The notes under the pieces were generated by a model, which saw only the letters and a list, made by a program, of their open reading frames with translations, was not told the DNA's origin and did not search any database. Of a stretch of 34,037 bases of DNA, positions 23,555-31,911 are shown piece after piece. The position numbers and the translations under genes are program-made. The stretch is taken from assembly GCF_002506515.1 (NCBI RefSeq), contig NZ_DAXS01000006.1, positions 23,977 to 58,013 of the forward strand. Direction: 5' to 3'. How positions within the stretch are numbered: position 1 is the stretch's first letter; each line of letters starts with the position of its first letter. The DNA comes from Caldivirga sp. UBA161. GTDB taxonomy: Archaea > Thermoproteota > Thermoprotei > Thermoproteales > Thermocladiaceae.

Positions 23555-24871
23555 ATGCCTAGAATAAGTGAATTAACGTTAATGGTTTCAATATTAGTGT
23601 TAGCCATATATGTAATGAGTGTTCATGTTGTGTTAAGCGTGCAGATGCCTACGGTACCATCATGCCCACTTAACTCAAGCACCATCCTAATGTTGACGAC
23701 AGAACCCATTTTACCCTCGGCTAACATGATTGTTACTTATGGTCCACCCGGCCCATGGACGATAGTTAGGTACGGCAACCTAGAGTACTTGCTTCAAATT
23801 AATATGTGGAATCTAGCAAGTGTGGGTTACGGGAATGAAACCTTAACCTTCAATAATGAGACTGGTGAAATATGCTTCAGCTCCTTCATAAGTAACGTCA
23901 CGTTAATAAGCCCTAGCGGTGGTGTTTGGGGTTATCCAGGCATTTACCTTGTTGGAATTTTCCCCGGTGGCCAAGTTAACATTCGTAACCCCTCATTACC
24001 ATTACCATTAACGGTCAGTGACTTAGTTAATGGTTCATACTCAAATAGGTTAATAGCCCTTAACTACTCAATGTGGGTTCCTGATGATGAGCCGATGGAC
24101 TGGTCCTACGACATATGGTTAACCACAGCACCAGCCCCATCAGCTAGTTTAAATCATGGTGCCGAGTTAATGATTTGGCTATACACTACGACGCCTGTAT
24201 TCTCATGGGCTGACACTGGGATTAAGGTTAATATCCCTGTTACGGTTAATGGTTCACTTATTAATGAGACATTTGATATTCATGTTGACTGCTACCATGG
24301 TTCAGGCAGCACGTACTGGACCTATATAGCCTTTGTTCCCATTAATGGCGGCTTTAAAAATGGCTACGTAAGCATATCACTTAAACCATTCCTACAGTAC
24401 ATGGTTAAGGTTTTCCCTAAAATCTGCCCAAGCCTCTGGTCCTCCCAGAGCCAGGTGGCTAACTTATGGATGGATGTAATAACCTTAGGCAGTGAATATG
24501 GGAATAATCAATGGGTTAATTACCCTGGATGGGGAGTAATAGCCTGGAGACTTTATGAGGCATCAATATTAACGCCTGGCCTTACGCAGGTTACCAGCAC
24601 CACCACTACAACCACTACGGTAACTTCAACAGTAACCACTACTGTTACTTCACCTAGGCTAGTTACTTCAACATCACTGGTAACTGAGACCTCCACCCTA
24701 ATTGAGACTTCCTCATCAACAGTAACGCTGGTTACTACATTAACTAAATTAACTACAGTAACGTCAACTATAACTATTATTAGGCAAGCCATTAATGAGG
24801 CGGTGGTTTGGGTGATTCTAGTAATAGTGATAGTGGTGGCGGTGGCTTTGGTGGCGGTAAGGAGGATATGA
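23555..24871 (+). CDS. Membrane-anchored GH12 endo-beta-glucanase with Thr-rich stalk
   Basis: 438 residues. A signal peptide or N-terminal anchor covers about 8-30. The catalytic domain (about 40-340) resembles glycoside hydrolase family 12: WSYDIWL (183-189), GAELMIWLY with nucleophile candidate E204, and VITLGSEYG with acid/base candidate E314. These enzymes cut beta-1,4-glucans with retention. Residues about 344-405 are a Thr/Ser/Val-rich stalk, probably O-glycosylated, ending in a membrane helix (about 416-435) and a basic tail (RRI). This architecture displays the enzyme on the outer cell surface. Several NxT/NxS sequons suggest N-glycosylation. The ATG at 23555 has TATA-like CTTAAAAG upstream at -26. 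GH12 is assigned from motifs only. Confidence 0.75.
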   Translation: MPRISELTLMVSILVLAIYVMSVHVVLSVQMPTVPSCPLNSSTILMLTTEPILPSANMIVTYGPPGPWTIVRYGNLEYLLQINMWNLASVGYGNETLTFNNETGEICFSSFISNVTLISPSGGVWGYPGIYLVGIFPGGQVNIRNPSLPLPLTVSDLVNGSYSNRLIALNYSMWVPDDEPMDWSYDIWLTTAPAPSASLNHGAELMIWLYTTTPVFSWADTGIKVNIPVTVNGSLINETFDIHVDCYHGSGSTYWTYIAFVPINGGFKNGYVSISLKPFLQYMVKVFPKICPSLWSSQSQVANLWMDVITLGSEYGNNQWVNYPGWGVIAWRLYEASILTPGLTQVTSTTTTTTTVTSTVTTTVTSPRLVTSTSLVTETSTLIETSSSTVTLVTTLTKLTTVTSTITIIRQAINEAVVWVILVIVIVVAVALVAVRRI

Positions 24872-24895
24872 TTAGGTAGGGTATTATATATAATG

Positions 24896-24916
24896 CGTTT
24901 TTAAATTCTCTTTTAC
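24896..24916 (+). terminator. T-rich candidate terminator after the GH12 gene
   Basis: The 55-bp gap between the convergent GH12 and MFS genes holds T5 (24898-24902) and T4 (24911-24914) on the plus strand. T-runs like these are enough for archaeal transcription termination. There is no hairpin. Confidence 0.35.
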
Positions 24917-24926
24917 ATATTCACGC

Positions 24927-26225
24927 TCACTCACTAATACTTTCTTTAACCTTATCCAATTCAACCCCAGTATTATCCCTAGTCACCGCTACGCCGATTA
25001 ACCCAATTACGTAGCCGACTATTAGTAATATTACATACCCATTTATTGCGCCAAAGGCCTTTAACCAGTATTGGGAAGTCAATAAGGCTCCAGTGGCTCC
25101 AATACTGGCCATATTCCATAAGAAGCCAACTGCACTCCCTCTGAACCTTGTTGGGAATAATTCAGCTAAGTAAGCCAGCATAACGCCACCAGTACCTATT
25201 ACACTTGTTAATACGCCAGCTGAAATTATAAGTGATGTGTAGCCTAGTTTAAGAGCTATGGTTAATGGGTATGCTAACACTATACCTATTACTATGAGTA
25301 TTAGGAAAGCCGCCCTCCTCCCAGTGTAGTTACTTAGCACACCACCAATTATGGTTATTACCCCACCTAGCAGAGATGCATATGCTAACCCCCAGAATGC
25401 TTCATTGAGTGGTAGCTTTATGAAGTTTGTAAGATATGTTGGTAGGAAACCTAGTGTTGCGTACGCTACCCAGAAGATTCCAGCCAATAGGAGTAGAGCC
25501 ACTAAGGCATCCCTAGTACTAGCCTTGAATAACTCAGCTATGGGTACCTTTGCTATATTGCCTGTTGCCTTAGCTCTCTTGTAGATTTCAGGGTCATCAA
25601 CCGTTAACCTGAGAATAACCCCAATTAGTGCAACCACTAGACCTACTAGGAAGGCATACCTCCAGCCGAAGGCAACGAAGTTCTTTGTTCCAAAGTAGTC
25701 TCTAAGCATTGCGAATGTTAATGCAGCCAATGCGTAACCCCAGTAGTAGCCGCTTTCAATAACGCCACTAACCAAGCCCCTAAACCGGGGTGATGAACTC
25801 TCCACCGCTATTAAGTGTGAGCCTGAAACTTCACCACCAACGAATATTCCCACAATAAGCCTAAGGGTTACGAATAATGCAGTTGCAGCTAAGCCTACTT
25901 GGGCATATGTGGGTAATGCTCCTGTTAATGCTGAGAATACGCCAAGGCCAATTAGGGTTATTAGCATAGTGATCCTCCTACCAACCCTATCCGCAACATG
26001 ACCAAACACAATACCACCCAATGGCCTAGCTAAGAGGGTTAATGAGTATGAGGCAAATACGTAGAGTAGCTGGGCAGTGGGGTTGGTTTTAGGAAAGAAG
26101 GCTTCCCCAATTATTGAGGCTATGAAGAGTATGAGGGTTAAGTCGAATACATCAACCATCCAACCTATTGTACCACCCAATAAGGCCCTAACATTTATCC
26201 CACTTACCTTAAGCCCACTACTCAT
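24927..26225 (-). CDS. MFS transporter, metabolite:H+ symporter type
   Basis: About 430 residues with 12 predicted membrane helices. The first half opens with WMVDVFDLTLILF, like the WMxDxFD segment of metabolite:H+ symporters. The loop between helices 2 and 3 is GHVADRVGRRITM, and RLIVGIFVGGEVSGSHLIAVE matches the sugar/carboxylate-porter helix 4-5 motif. ELFPTRFRGSAVGF is the second-half signature. The substrate is probably an organic acid or aromatic compound, but this is not readable. The frame opens at ATG 26270, but TATA-like CTTTAATATT (26245-26254) lies inside that extension and 25 bp from the ATG at 26225, so I chose the latter. Confidence 0.87.
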   Translation of the reverse strand: MSSGLKVSGINVRALLGGTIGWMVDVFDLTLILFIASIIGEAFFPKTNPTAQLLYVFASYSLTLLARPLGGIVFGHVADRVGRRITMLITLIGLGVFSALTGALPTYAQVGLAATALFVTLRLIVGIFVGGEVSGSHLIAVESSSPRFRGLVSGVIESGYYWGYALAALTFAMLRDYFGTKNFVAFGWRYAFLVGLVVALIGVILRLTVDDPEIYKRAKATGNIAKVPIAELFKASTRDALVALLLLAGIFWVAYATLGFLPTYLTNFIKLPLNEAFWGLAYASLLGGVITIIGGVLSNYTGRRAAFLILIVIGIVLAYPLTIALKLGYTSLIISAGVLTSVIGTGGVMLAYLAELFPTRFRGSAVGFLWNMASIGATGALLTSQYWLKAFGAINGYVILLIVGYVIGLIGVAVTRDNTGVELDKVKESISE

Positions 26226-26360
26226 ATAAAATAGGGGGTGTGTAAATATTAAAGTTTTACCCAGTATCATGCTTAATAGTTGTTTAGAAGTAATTTAGTT
26301 AATTTAAGTGAATTAAAAGCGTGTTAATATTAAGCCAACCAACATTATTAATAAGTACTT

Positions 26361-26420
26361 AATGAATAGCTCATTCATTAATTAAGATATGTGAATGAGC
26401 GTTTAGGGAAGGTTTTAAAT
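26361..26420 (+). promoter_or_regulatory. Nested inverted repeats and TATA box before the alpha/beta hydrolase gene
   Basis: GCTCATTCA (26369-26377) and TGAATGAGC (26392-26400) form a perfect 9-bp inverted repeat with a 14-bp spacer. The left arm overlaps a second repeat, AATGAAT (26361-26367) / ATTCATT (26373-26379). TATA-like TTTAAA (26414-26419) begins 14 bp further on, 29 bp before the ATG at 26446. Confidence 0.5.
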
Positions 26421-26445
26421 CAAACCAAGCTAACCCTTAACTTTA

Positions 26446-27057
26446 ATGCTTGCCCTACTATTCCACGGTAAGGGTTCAAGCCCGGAGAAGATAAACTGGT
26501 TAACTAGACCCTTTAGGAATATGGGGTTTAGGGTTGAGGCACCTAAAATAGATGAGGTTGCTGATGGTGTCTCAGCCGGATCCAGGATAATTGAGGATGA
26601 GAGGGATCCAGTAATTACAGGTGGCCACTCCATGGGTGGTACCGTAGCCCTACTATTAGCCGCTAAATACCCTAAAAAGGTTAAGTGTGTTGTTACCGTT
26701 GCGGCGCCAGTTGATAGGGTTCTTCAATTAAAGTGGCTTGAGAAGGGTGAGGAGGGTTCAGTGAGGAGGGCGTTGTATAATGATATAGTGGCTAGATTAA
26801 GCATGAGGGATCTTGAGGAGTCTTCACCAATCAGGTACATTAATGGTGAATACCCACCAGTAATCTACATTAGGGGTAGTGCTGATGATGTGGTGCCTGC
26901 GGAGCACCTTGAGTTACTTAAGAGGAAGGCTAGTGAGTATGGGTTCAAGGTTATTGAATTAACAATAGAGGGTATGGGCCATACCCCCAGGTCCCAGCAT
27001 GTTAAGGTGATTGAAGGCTTCATTAGGAGTAACATCAATCAATGTTTAACTGCTTAA
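26446..27057 (+). CDS. Small alpha/beta hydrolase
   Basis: 203-residue alpha/beta-hydrolase fold enzyme without a lid domain. It has LLFHGKGSSP (the oxyanion loop near the N terminus) and nucleophile elbow GGHSMGG with Ser62. The acid candidates are D146/D147 in RGSADDVVP, and His178 is in GMGHTPRS. It lacks a signal peptide, so it is cytoplasmic, acting as an esterase, thioesterase or peptidase-like hydrolase on an unknown substrate. The ATG at 26446 follows TATA-like TTTAAA. It is divergent from the MFS gene and overlaps the 3' end of dsrK by 4 bp. Confidence 0.85.
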   Translation: MLALLFHGKGSSPEKINWLTRPFRNMGFRVEAPKIDEVADGVSAGSRIIEDERDPVITGGHSMGGTVALLLAAKYPKKVKCVVTVAAPVDRVLQLKWLEKGEEGSVRRALYNDIVARLSMRDLEESSPIRYINGEYPPVIYIRGSADDVVPAEHLELLKRKASEYGFKVIELTIEGMGHTPRSQHVKVIEGFIRSNINQCLTA

Positions 27058-28544
27058 ACGGAATCAATATCAATGCCGTATAAGGCGGCGTAAACAAAAT
27101 CAGACACCCCCCTAAACTTCAGGGGTACCTTATGATACTCAATAACTAGGGGGAATTGAGCCTTATCTATACTGCAGGGTGCAACCATGTACTGAGCCCC
27201 AGTGCGGTAAGCATCATAAACTGATGGCCAACCTGCCCAAACCCTTAGGGGCATCAATTCATCAAGTAGTAACCCACCACCAGCCCCACAGCATAGGGTC
27301 CTCTCCCTATTATGCTCCCTCTCCCTGAATTCCTTAACAGTTGACTTAAGTATCTCCCTAGGTTCCTCAATTAAGTCCCCTGCCCTGGCTAGGTTACATG
27401 GGTCATGATAAGTCACCACTGCGTCAACCTTATTGCTTAGCTTCAGTTTACCCTTTCTAAGCGCCCATGCCGTTAACTGGGTTATGGAGATTCCATCAAT
27501 ACCATGCTCAGCAAGTCTGGGAACTACGTAATTCTTAAAAGCCCTCCATCCATGGCCACATTCACCGAAGATAACCATTTTAGCCCTCCTTCTTAAGGCG
27601 GCGTTAACAATATTATCCCCAAACCTCCTCAAGTGGTATTCATCCTCAAAGAGCCCGAAGTTACCTACCTCAAGGGCCTGGGAATCCATTGTCCAATTGA
27701 GGCCAAGTTCAGTCATTATTGCAATAGCCCCCTTTAATGTCCCAATATTTGTGAAGAAGTCTGTGGAGGAGGGTATGTAGAGTACATCAGCCGTATCCTT
27801 ATCCACTACCCCCTCCATCTTCTTACCAGTCTGCTCACTTATCTCACTGACAGTGAAGTCTATTACGTTAAGCGCAGCATCCTTAGTAATACACATATTG
27901 TTGCCAGTCTTGTAAACGCACTCCATGGTCTTAGCTATGAAGGGAGGCATCATACCCATTTCAACGAATATTTGCCTAATGGACCTAGTTATCTCAGCTT
28001 GGTCAATACCGAAGGGGCAGAAGTATGCGCACCTCCTACATTCAGTGCATTGGTAATAGTAGGTCCATATTTTATCTAAGTCAATACTATCCAGTAGCTG
28101 CTTTAATTCCTTTTCATCACTGACCTTATCCACTAGGCCGAAGGTTAATTTACGCATTCTTCTGTAAATATTCCTAATTAAGTCAGCTCTACCAACGGGA
28201 CTATTATTGGGATCCCTTGTTGCTAACCACATCTGGCATTTATCTATGCAGAAGCCGCAGTGGGTGCATGACTCCATGTAGTTTCTAAAAGCCCTACTAC
28301 TCCTTGCTAATTCCCCTATCCTATTAATGAAGTAAAGCTTCCTATCGCTTGGATTAGGCTTAACCTTGGTTAACTTATTCACCTCTATTGCACTTAACGT
28401 ACCTTCATCAGCCTCAACTCTAGCCTTCAAGTGCCCACTACCGTTACTGAACTCCTTAACCCACTCACTGTAACGTGGGCTAGCCTCCAATATATCCTTA
28501 ACCTCACCCCTATACTTAACCTTAACATTAACCATGATCACCAC
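27054..28544 (-). CDS. dsrK: DsrK-like heterodisulfide-reductase-type Fe-S subunit
   Basis: 496-residue HdrD/DsrK-family protein. Two 4Fe-4S ferredoxin motifs are present: C93-C96-C99-C103 (SCTHCGFCIDKC) and C166-C169-C172-C176 (CTECRRCAYFCPFG). A CCG domain contains HDPCNLA (C383) and LCCGAGGG (C418-C419), which binds the non-cubane or special 4Fe-4S site that handles disulfides. In sulfate reducers DsrK is the cytoplasmic subunit proposed to reduce the DsrC trisulfide or disulfide. The start is GTG 28544 (7-bp overlap with dsrM) or ATG 28535; a GGTGATC stretch just before the ATG could serve as ribosome-binding site. It is the third gene of dsrA-dsrM-dsrK. Confidence 0.88.
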   Translation of the reverse strand: MVIMVNVKVKYRGEVKDILEASPRYSEWVKEFSNGSGHLKARVEADEGTLSAIEVNKLTKVKPNPSDRKLYFINRIGELARSSRAFRNYMESCTHCGFCIDKCQMWLATRDPNNSPVGRADLIRNIYRRMRKLTFGLVDKVSDEKELKQLLDSIDLDKIWTYYYQCTECRRCAYFCPFGIDQAEITRSIRQIFVEMGMMPPFIAKTMECVYKTGNNMCITKDAALNVIDFTVSEISEQTGKKMEGVVDKDTADVLYIPSSTDFFTNIGTLKGAIAIMTELGLNWTMDSQALEVGNFGLFEDEYHLRRFGDNIVNAALRRRAKMVIFGECGHGWRAFKNYVVPRLAEHGIDGISITQLTAWALRKGKLKLSNKVDAVVTYHDPCNLARAGDLIEEPREILKSTVKEFREREHNRERTLCCGAGGGLLLDELMPLRVWAGWPSVYDAYRTGAQYMVAPCSIDKAQFPLVIEYHKVPLKFRGVSDFVYAALYGIDIDSV

Positions 28545-29314
28545 CCCAATTTCCTAATAACCCTCCTCTCAATTTCATTAATATCCTCAAACCTACCGTA
28601 TAGGGCTGGGTTAACAGGCATTGAGAATGGGTGAATCATCTTAGCGAAGGGGATATATACCATGAATAACTCCACTGCAAGTACATGAGCGTAAAAGAGT
28701 AGGTTACTGGGCGGGGGAGTGTATTTAAGTGAGGTTAAGCCAAGAGCCCACTTAGTTGCTTCACTGAATAATGAGGGTGGTGCGGTTAATCTAAGGGCTA
28801 ACCCAAGTACCACTATTACTATGACCCATGAGATCGCTACGTAATCATCAAGGTAATTAATGAGCACCCTATAGATCCTTTGAACCCTAATCCTCCTCAC
28901 AAGCAGGAATATGCCTGCTGCAAGTGTTAATGCGCCTACCGTGGTTCCTAGAATGAACATTAATGACTCGGAGATTATTAATTGAGGTAACCATAAGTGC
29001 AGGTGGAAGGCAATTAATAGAAATATGCCCCAGTGAAATAGTAGCACGCCAAGCCATGTTGAGTAATCCCTACGGTAACTGGAACCTAGTATTGTGTAGT
29101 ATGTGAACATTCTAGCTAAAATATGCTTAACTGAGCTTAGGAGGCTTTCCTGCCTTGGCTTAATAACAAGCCTATATAAGCCTAGGTAAAGCCCAAGTGG
29201 ACCCTTACCGGCATTAAGCCATAGAGTAATCCTATACAATACTCCACACACCAGTATTATTAGCGATACGTATGGTAGTATGAAGTATAAGGAGTACGTT
29301 ACCACATTGTACAT
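28538..29314 (-). CDS. dsrM: DsrM-like membrane cytochrome b subunit
   Basis: 258 residues with five membrane helices (about 6-28, 88-110, 117-140, 158-176 and 204-226), as in the NarI/DsrM/HdrE cytochrome-b family. Candidate haem ligands include H94 (LFHWG), H104/H106 (FHLHLW), H210 (FYAHVL) and H228 (MIHPF). It would take electrons from menaquinol and pass them to DsrK. The ATG at 29314 lies 5 bp after dsrA, so the genes are co-transcribed. The usual partners dsrJ, dsrO and dsrP are not in the window, so this looks like the short two-subunit version. Confidence 0.85.
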   Translation of the reverse strand: MYNVVTYSLYFILPYVSLIILVCGVLYRITLWLNAGKGPLGLYLGLYRLVIKPRQESLLSSVKHILARMFTYYTILGSSYRRDYSTWLGVLLFHWGIFLLIAFHLHLWLPQLIISESLMFILGTTVGALTLAAGIFLLVRRIRVQRIYRVLINYLDDYVAISWVIVIVVLGLALRLTAPPSLFSEATKWALGLTSLKYTPPPSNLLFYAHVLAVELFMVYIPFAKMIHPFSMPVNPALYGRFEDINEIERRVIRKLGW

Positions 29315-29319
29315 TTAAG

Positions 29320-30612
29320 TCACTGCCAAGCCTCCATTGCCTTATTCAAGTCCTCAAGGTACTTCTTCTTCTGCTCATCACTCATGTTGAAGAACGTTAT
29401 GCCGTAGGTGTAGTATGGTTCAGTTGGCTTAACCTTAGTTATCTTAGATGCCAAGTCTGGGTCAAACTTAGCGAAGTCACTTAGGAAGCGGTGCCAAGTT
29501 ACCCTTATCAACGTATCCCCAATCCTCTCCCTCCTCCAGCCTTCCTCATCCCACTTAGGCACAATCCTATCCCTAACTATCTGGAACATGGTCATTAAAG
29601 CCTCCTCCAATTTATCGGGACTAGGTAGGGGTATGAATGGTATCAGTACCTTAGCTAACTTAGGTCCATTCCTACTCTTAATAGTACCACCCACCAGTAC
29701 GGTTAATCCCCTCTCCTTACCAGGTTTAATGGCTGGGTAGGCTCTCCTAATACACTCCATGCATTTAACGCACTTTGATCCATCAATGCTTAACTTTGAT
29801 CCACCCCAACTAATAGCGCCAGTGGGGCATGATTTAACTAATTCCTCAACATCCCCACCCTCCTCAATCCACTGCTTAAGCCTCTCATCATCAACATCGG
29901 GGGCCCCCCTCCACGTACCTATCACTACGTAATCCGCCCTGGCCTGAGCCTTAAGGCAGTCTATTGGGCAACCTGAGTACTTGAATTTTATCTTATATGG
30001 GAATTGGGGGTAGGTCGCCCAATCTATCAGGCAACTGTAAGTGAAGTCCCTAGCCTTTAATGTATCGTATACTGCGTAGGGGCATAGTAGTGGCCCTGGG
30101 CATGATACTGTATTCCTCATTACATCACCTGAACCACCTATATCTAGTCCTATCCTCCTTAGGAATACATTTAATTCAATCAACTTCTCCCTAACTACGT
30201 TTAAGACTACGTCACCGGTTCCTCCTATGAACTGTAGTAAACCCCAACCGTACTTCCTGGAGGCTTCAATTAGGAATCTAAGCAATGTGGTGGTGAAGAC
30301 CTGGGCCGATGGAATTAAGACACGTGCATGATCCTCAAAGATGGGTGGGCTTATCCTAGTCCATGGGTGGCTCATCCTAGATAGTACACCTGAGTATATT
30401 CCAGGGGCCTTAGCTGCACTGGTGGCCCATGGGGTTACACCAGCCACAAGCCCCATACCATATATGTAAACTGGGTACTTCGTCTTCTTTAGCTCAGTGA
30501 CGTGGCTTGGCCATGGTCCCTTTTCCAATTCAGCTAAGTACTCCTCAACCTTTTCTTTAGGTGGTGGTTCAGGCCATAATGATGGGTCTATTGGCAATTC
30601 TTCAGAGGCCAT
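29320..30612 (-). CDS. dsrA: Dissimilatory sulfite reductase alpha subunit
   Basis: 430 residues. The N-terminal KGPWPSHVTELKK (31-43) is a DsrA hallmark. The sirohaem/4Fe-4S ligands are C171-x5-C177 (SCPGPLLCPY) and C215-x3-C219 (SGCPIDCLKAQ). An inserted ferredoxin domain carries C262 (SCPTGAI) plus C281-C284-C287 (KCVKCMECIRRAYP). With DsrB it forms the alpha2-beta2 enzyme reducing sulfite in the cytoplasm. The ATG at 30612 is 24-25 bp from TATA-like TTTAAAAA (30632-30639), giving a leaderless transcript. It heads dsrA-dsrM-dsrK, while dsrB lies on the opposite strand 66 bp away. Confidence 0.96.
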   Translation of the reverse strand: MASEELPIDPSLWPEPPPKEKVEEYLAELEKGPWPSHVTELKKTKYPVYIYGMGLVAGVTPWATSAAKAPGIYSGVLSRMSHPWTRISPPIFEDHARVLIPSAQVFTTTLLRFLIEASRKYGWGLLQFIGGTGDVVLNVVREKLIELNVFLRRIGLDIGGSGDVMRNTVSCPGPLLCPYAVYDTLKARDFTYSCLIDWATYPQFPYKIKFKYSGCPIDCLKAQARADYVVIGTWRGAPDVDDERLKQWIEEGGDVEELVKSCPTGAISWGGSKLSIDGSKCVKCMECIRRAYPAIKPGKERGLTVLVGGTIKSRNGPKLAKVLIPFIPLPSPDKLEEALMTMFQIVRDRIVPKWDEEGWRRERIGDTLIRVTWHRFLSDFAKFDPDLASKITKVKPTEPYYTYGITFFNMSDEQKKKYLEDLNKAMEAWQ

Positions 30613-30658
30613 ATGAGGTATTTTAACTTTGTTTAAAAACCCTTATTCCTCATTAAAT
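30613..30658. promoter_or_regulatory. Shared divergent promoter region of dsrA and dsrB
   Basis: The 66-bp gap between dsrA and dsrB holds two TATA-like boxes about 20 bp apart: TTTAAAAA (30632-30639, read toward dsrA) and ATTAAATG (30652-30659, read toward dsrB). Each sits 24-25 bp from its ATG. A 6-bp inverted repeat, ATGAGG (30613-30618) / CCTCAT (30648-30653), touches the dsrA start region and the dsrB TATA box. The initiation complexes would overlap. Confidence 0.6.
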
Positions 30659-30678
30659 GTGAAATAATGCTAATATAA

Positions 30679-31911
30679 ATGTCCATAAACACCTCAAGTA
30701 TGGGTGATGCCGCAGATCAGAGGACTAGGATAAGGGTTGTGGTTCATAAGTTAGCCTTCAGGAGTGGTGACTTAACCCCAGTTAATCACCCTGAGAAGCT
30801 TGCCCCAATACCGTACACTAATTACGTCCCTGAGACGTTGCTTAGGAACATGGGTAAGTGGGTTAAGACTGAGTTAATAACCCCAGCCATAGTTAAGCAT
30901 GTTTCAGAAACAGGCGATGAGGTTTACTCAGTTAAGGTTATTGGACCCCCAAACTCAAGGTTTAGTGCAGATACCCTTGAGAAGCTTTGCGACTTAGCTG
31001 ACATGTACGGTATTGGTGTAATTAGGCCTACACCGCAGGGTAATGTTGAGATACTTACTGATGATGAGGAGAAGGCTAGGAAACTTGAGGAGGAGCTTAG
31101 GAGGAATGGTTTCCTAGTGGGTGGATGGGGGAATCACTTGTGGAATATTCAACCATGCACAGCCTACTTAACGTGCACTACAGCTGTTATTGATGCGCCA
31201 AGCATAGCTAAGGCACTTGGCGACGCATTAGTGGAGTATGTTTACGAGAAGGAGACGCCAGCCCACTTATCAATAAAGGTTTCAGGCTGCCCAAACGCCT
31301 GCGGTGGCGCCATTGATGTAGCTGACGTTGCGGTTGTAGGTTACCCTGCACAAACACCCATGGTTGATGATAAGTGGTTCTCAAGCATTGGGTCACCACT
31401 AGATGTAACCGCAGCGTGTCCAGTTGGCGCAATAACGCCTAAGAGGGATCCATCAACAGGTAAGGCGTATGGCATAGTCATTAGGCCTGAGCTATGCATA
31501 GCCTGTGGTAGATGCCGTGATACTGTGGACGCCATTGTTTATGATCCTAAGAAGACTGGGGTAATGGTGCTTGTGGGTGGTAAGGCATCTAACACTGGGC
31601 CTAATGGGCAGTTAATGAGTAGGATAGTGGTCCCATATATACCGAGTGAACCGCCAAGGTGGCCAACCTTAGTTAAGGTTGTTAAAAGGATAGTGGATGT
31701 TTGGGTTGTTAATGCTAATAAGGGTGAACGTATTGGAGATTGGATAAGCAGGATTGGTTGGGATAAGTTCTTTGAATTAACCGGGCTTCCTGACGTTAGG
31801 AAGTACCTAAGGTTCTCGGAGAAGCCTGGCCCACTATACCAACCCCTCTACAGGAGGAGGTTAACTGAGTCATATGCATACCTCTTCAGGGAGTACGCCA
31901 GTAAAATCTAA
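30679..31911 (+). CDS. dsrB: Dissimilatory sulfite reductase beta subunit
   Basis: 410 residues, partner of DsrA. The sirohaem/4Fe-4S ligands are C160-x5-C166 (PCTAYLTC) and C204-x3-C208 (SGCPNACGG). The ferredoxin insert has C247 (ACPVGAI) with C273-C276-C279 (LCIACGRC). NHLWNIQPC and the C-terminal WISRIGWDKFF are as expected for DsrB. The active sirohaem site is formed with this subunit in known enzymes. The ATG at 30679 is about 24 bp from its TATA-like box; a second Met at residue 8 is possible. Unlike the common dsrAB operon, it is transcribed away from dsrA. Its end overlaps the convergent Nudix gene by 4 bp. Confidence 0.96.
   Translation: MSINTSSMGDAADQRTRIRVVVHKLAFRSGDLTPVNHPEKLAPIPYTNYVPETLLRNMGKWVKTELITPAIVKHVSETGDEVYSVKVIGPPNSRFSADTLEKLCDLADMYGIGVIRPTPQGNVEILTDDEEKARKLEEELRRNGFLVGGWGNHLWNIQPCTAYLTCTTAVIDAPSIAKALGDALVEYVYEKETPAHLSIKVSGCPNACGGAIDVADVAVVGYPAQTPMVDDKWFSSIGSPLDVTAACPVGAITPKRDPSTGKAYGIVIRPELCIACGRCRDTVDAIVYDPKKTGVMVLVGGKASNTGPNGQLMSRIVVPYIPSEPPRWPTLVKVVKRIVDVWVVNANKGERIGDWISRIGWDKFFELTGLPDVRKYLRFSEKPGPLYQPLYRRRLTESYAYLFREYASKI

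Noticed and set aside
24553..24792. Minus-strand Val-rich open frame under the GH12 stalk
   Set aside because: It is the complement of the Thr-rich ACN repeat. The valines come from that codon pattern and there is no independent signal.
26465..26483. GGGTTCAAGCCC resembling a tRNA T-arm
   Set aside because: It lies inside the alpha/beta hydrolase gene (around the Ser/Pro codons after the HGKG loop). No acceptor stem or anticodon arm flanks it.
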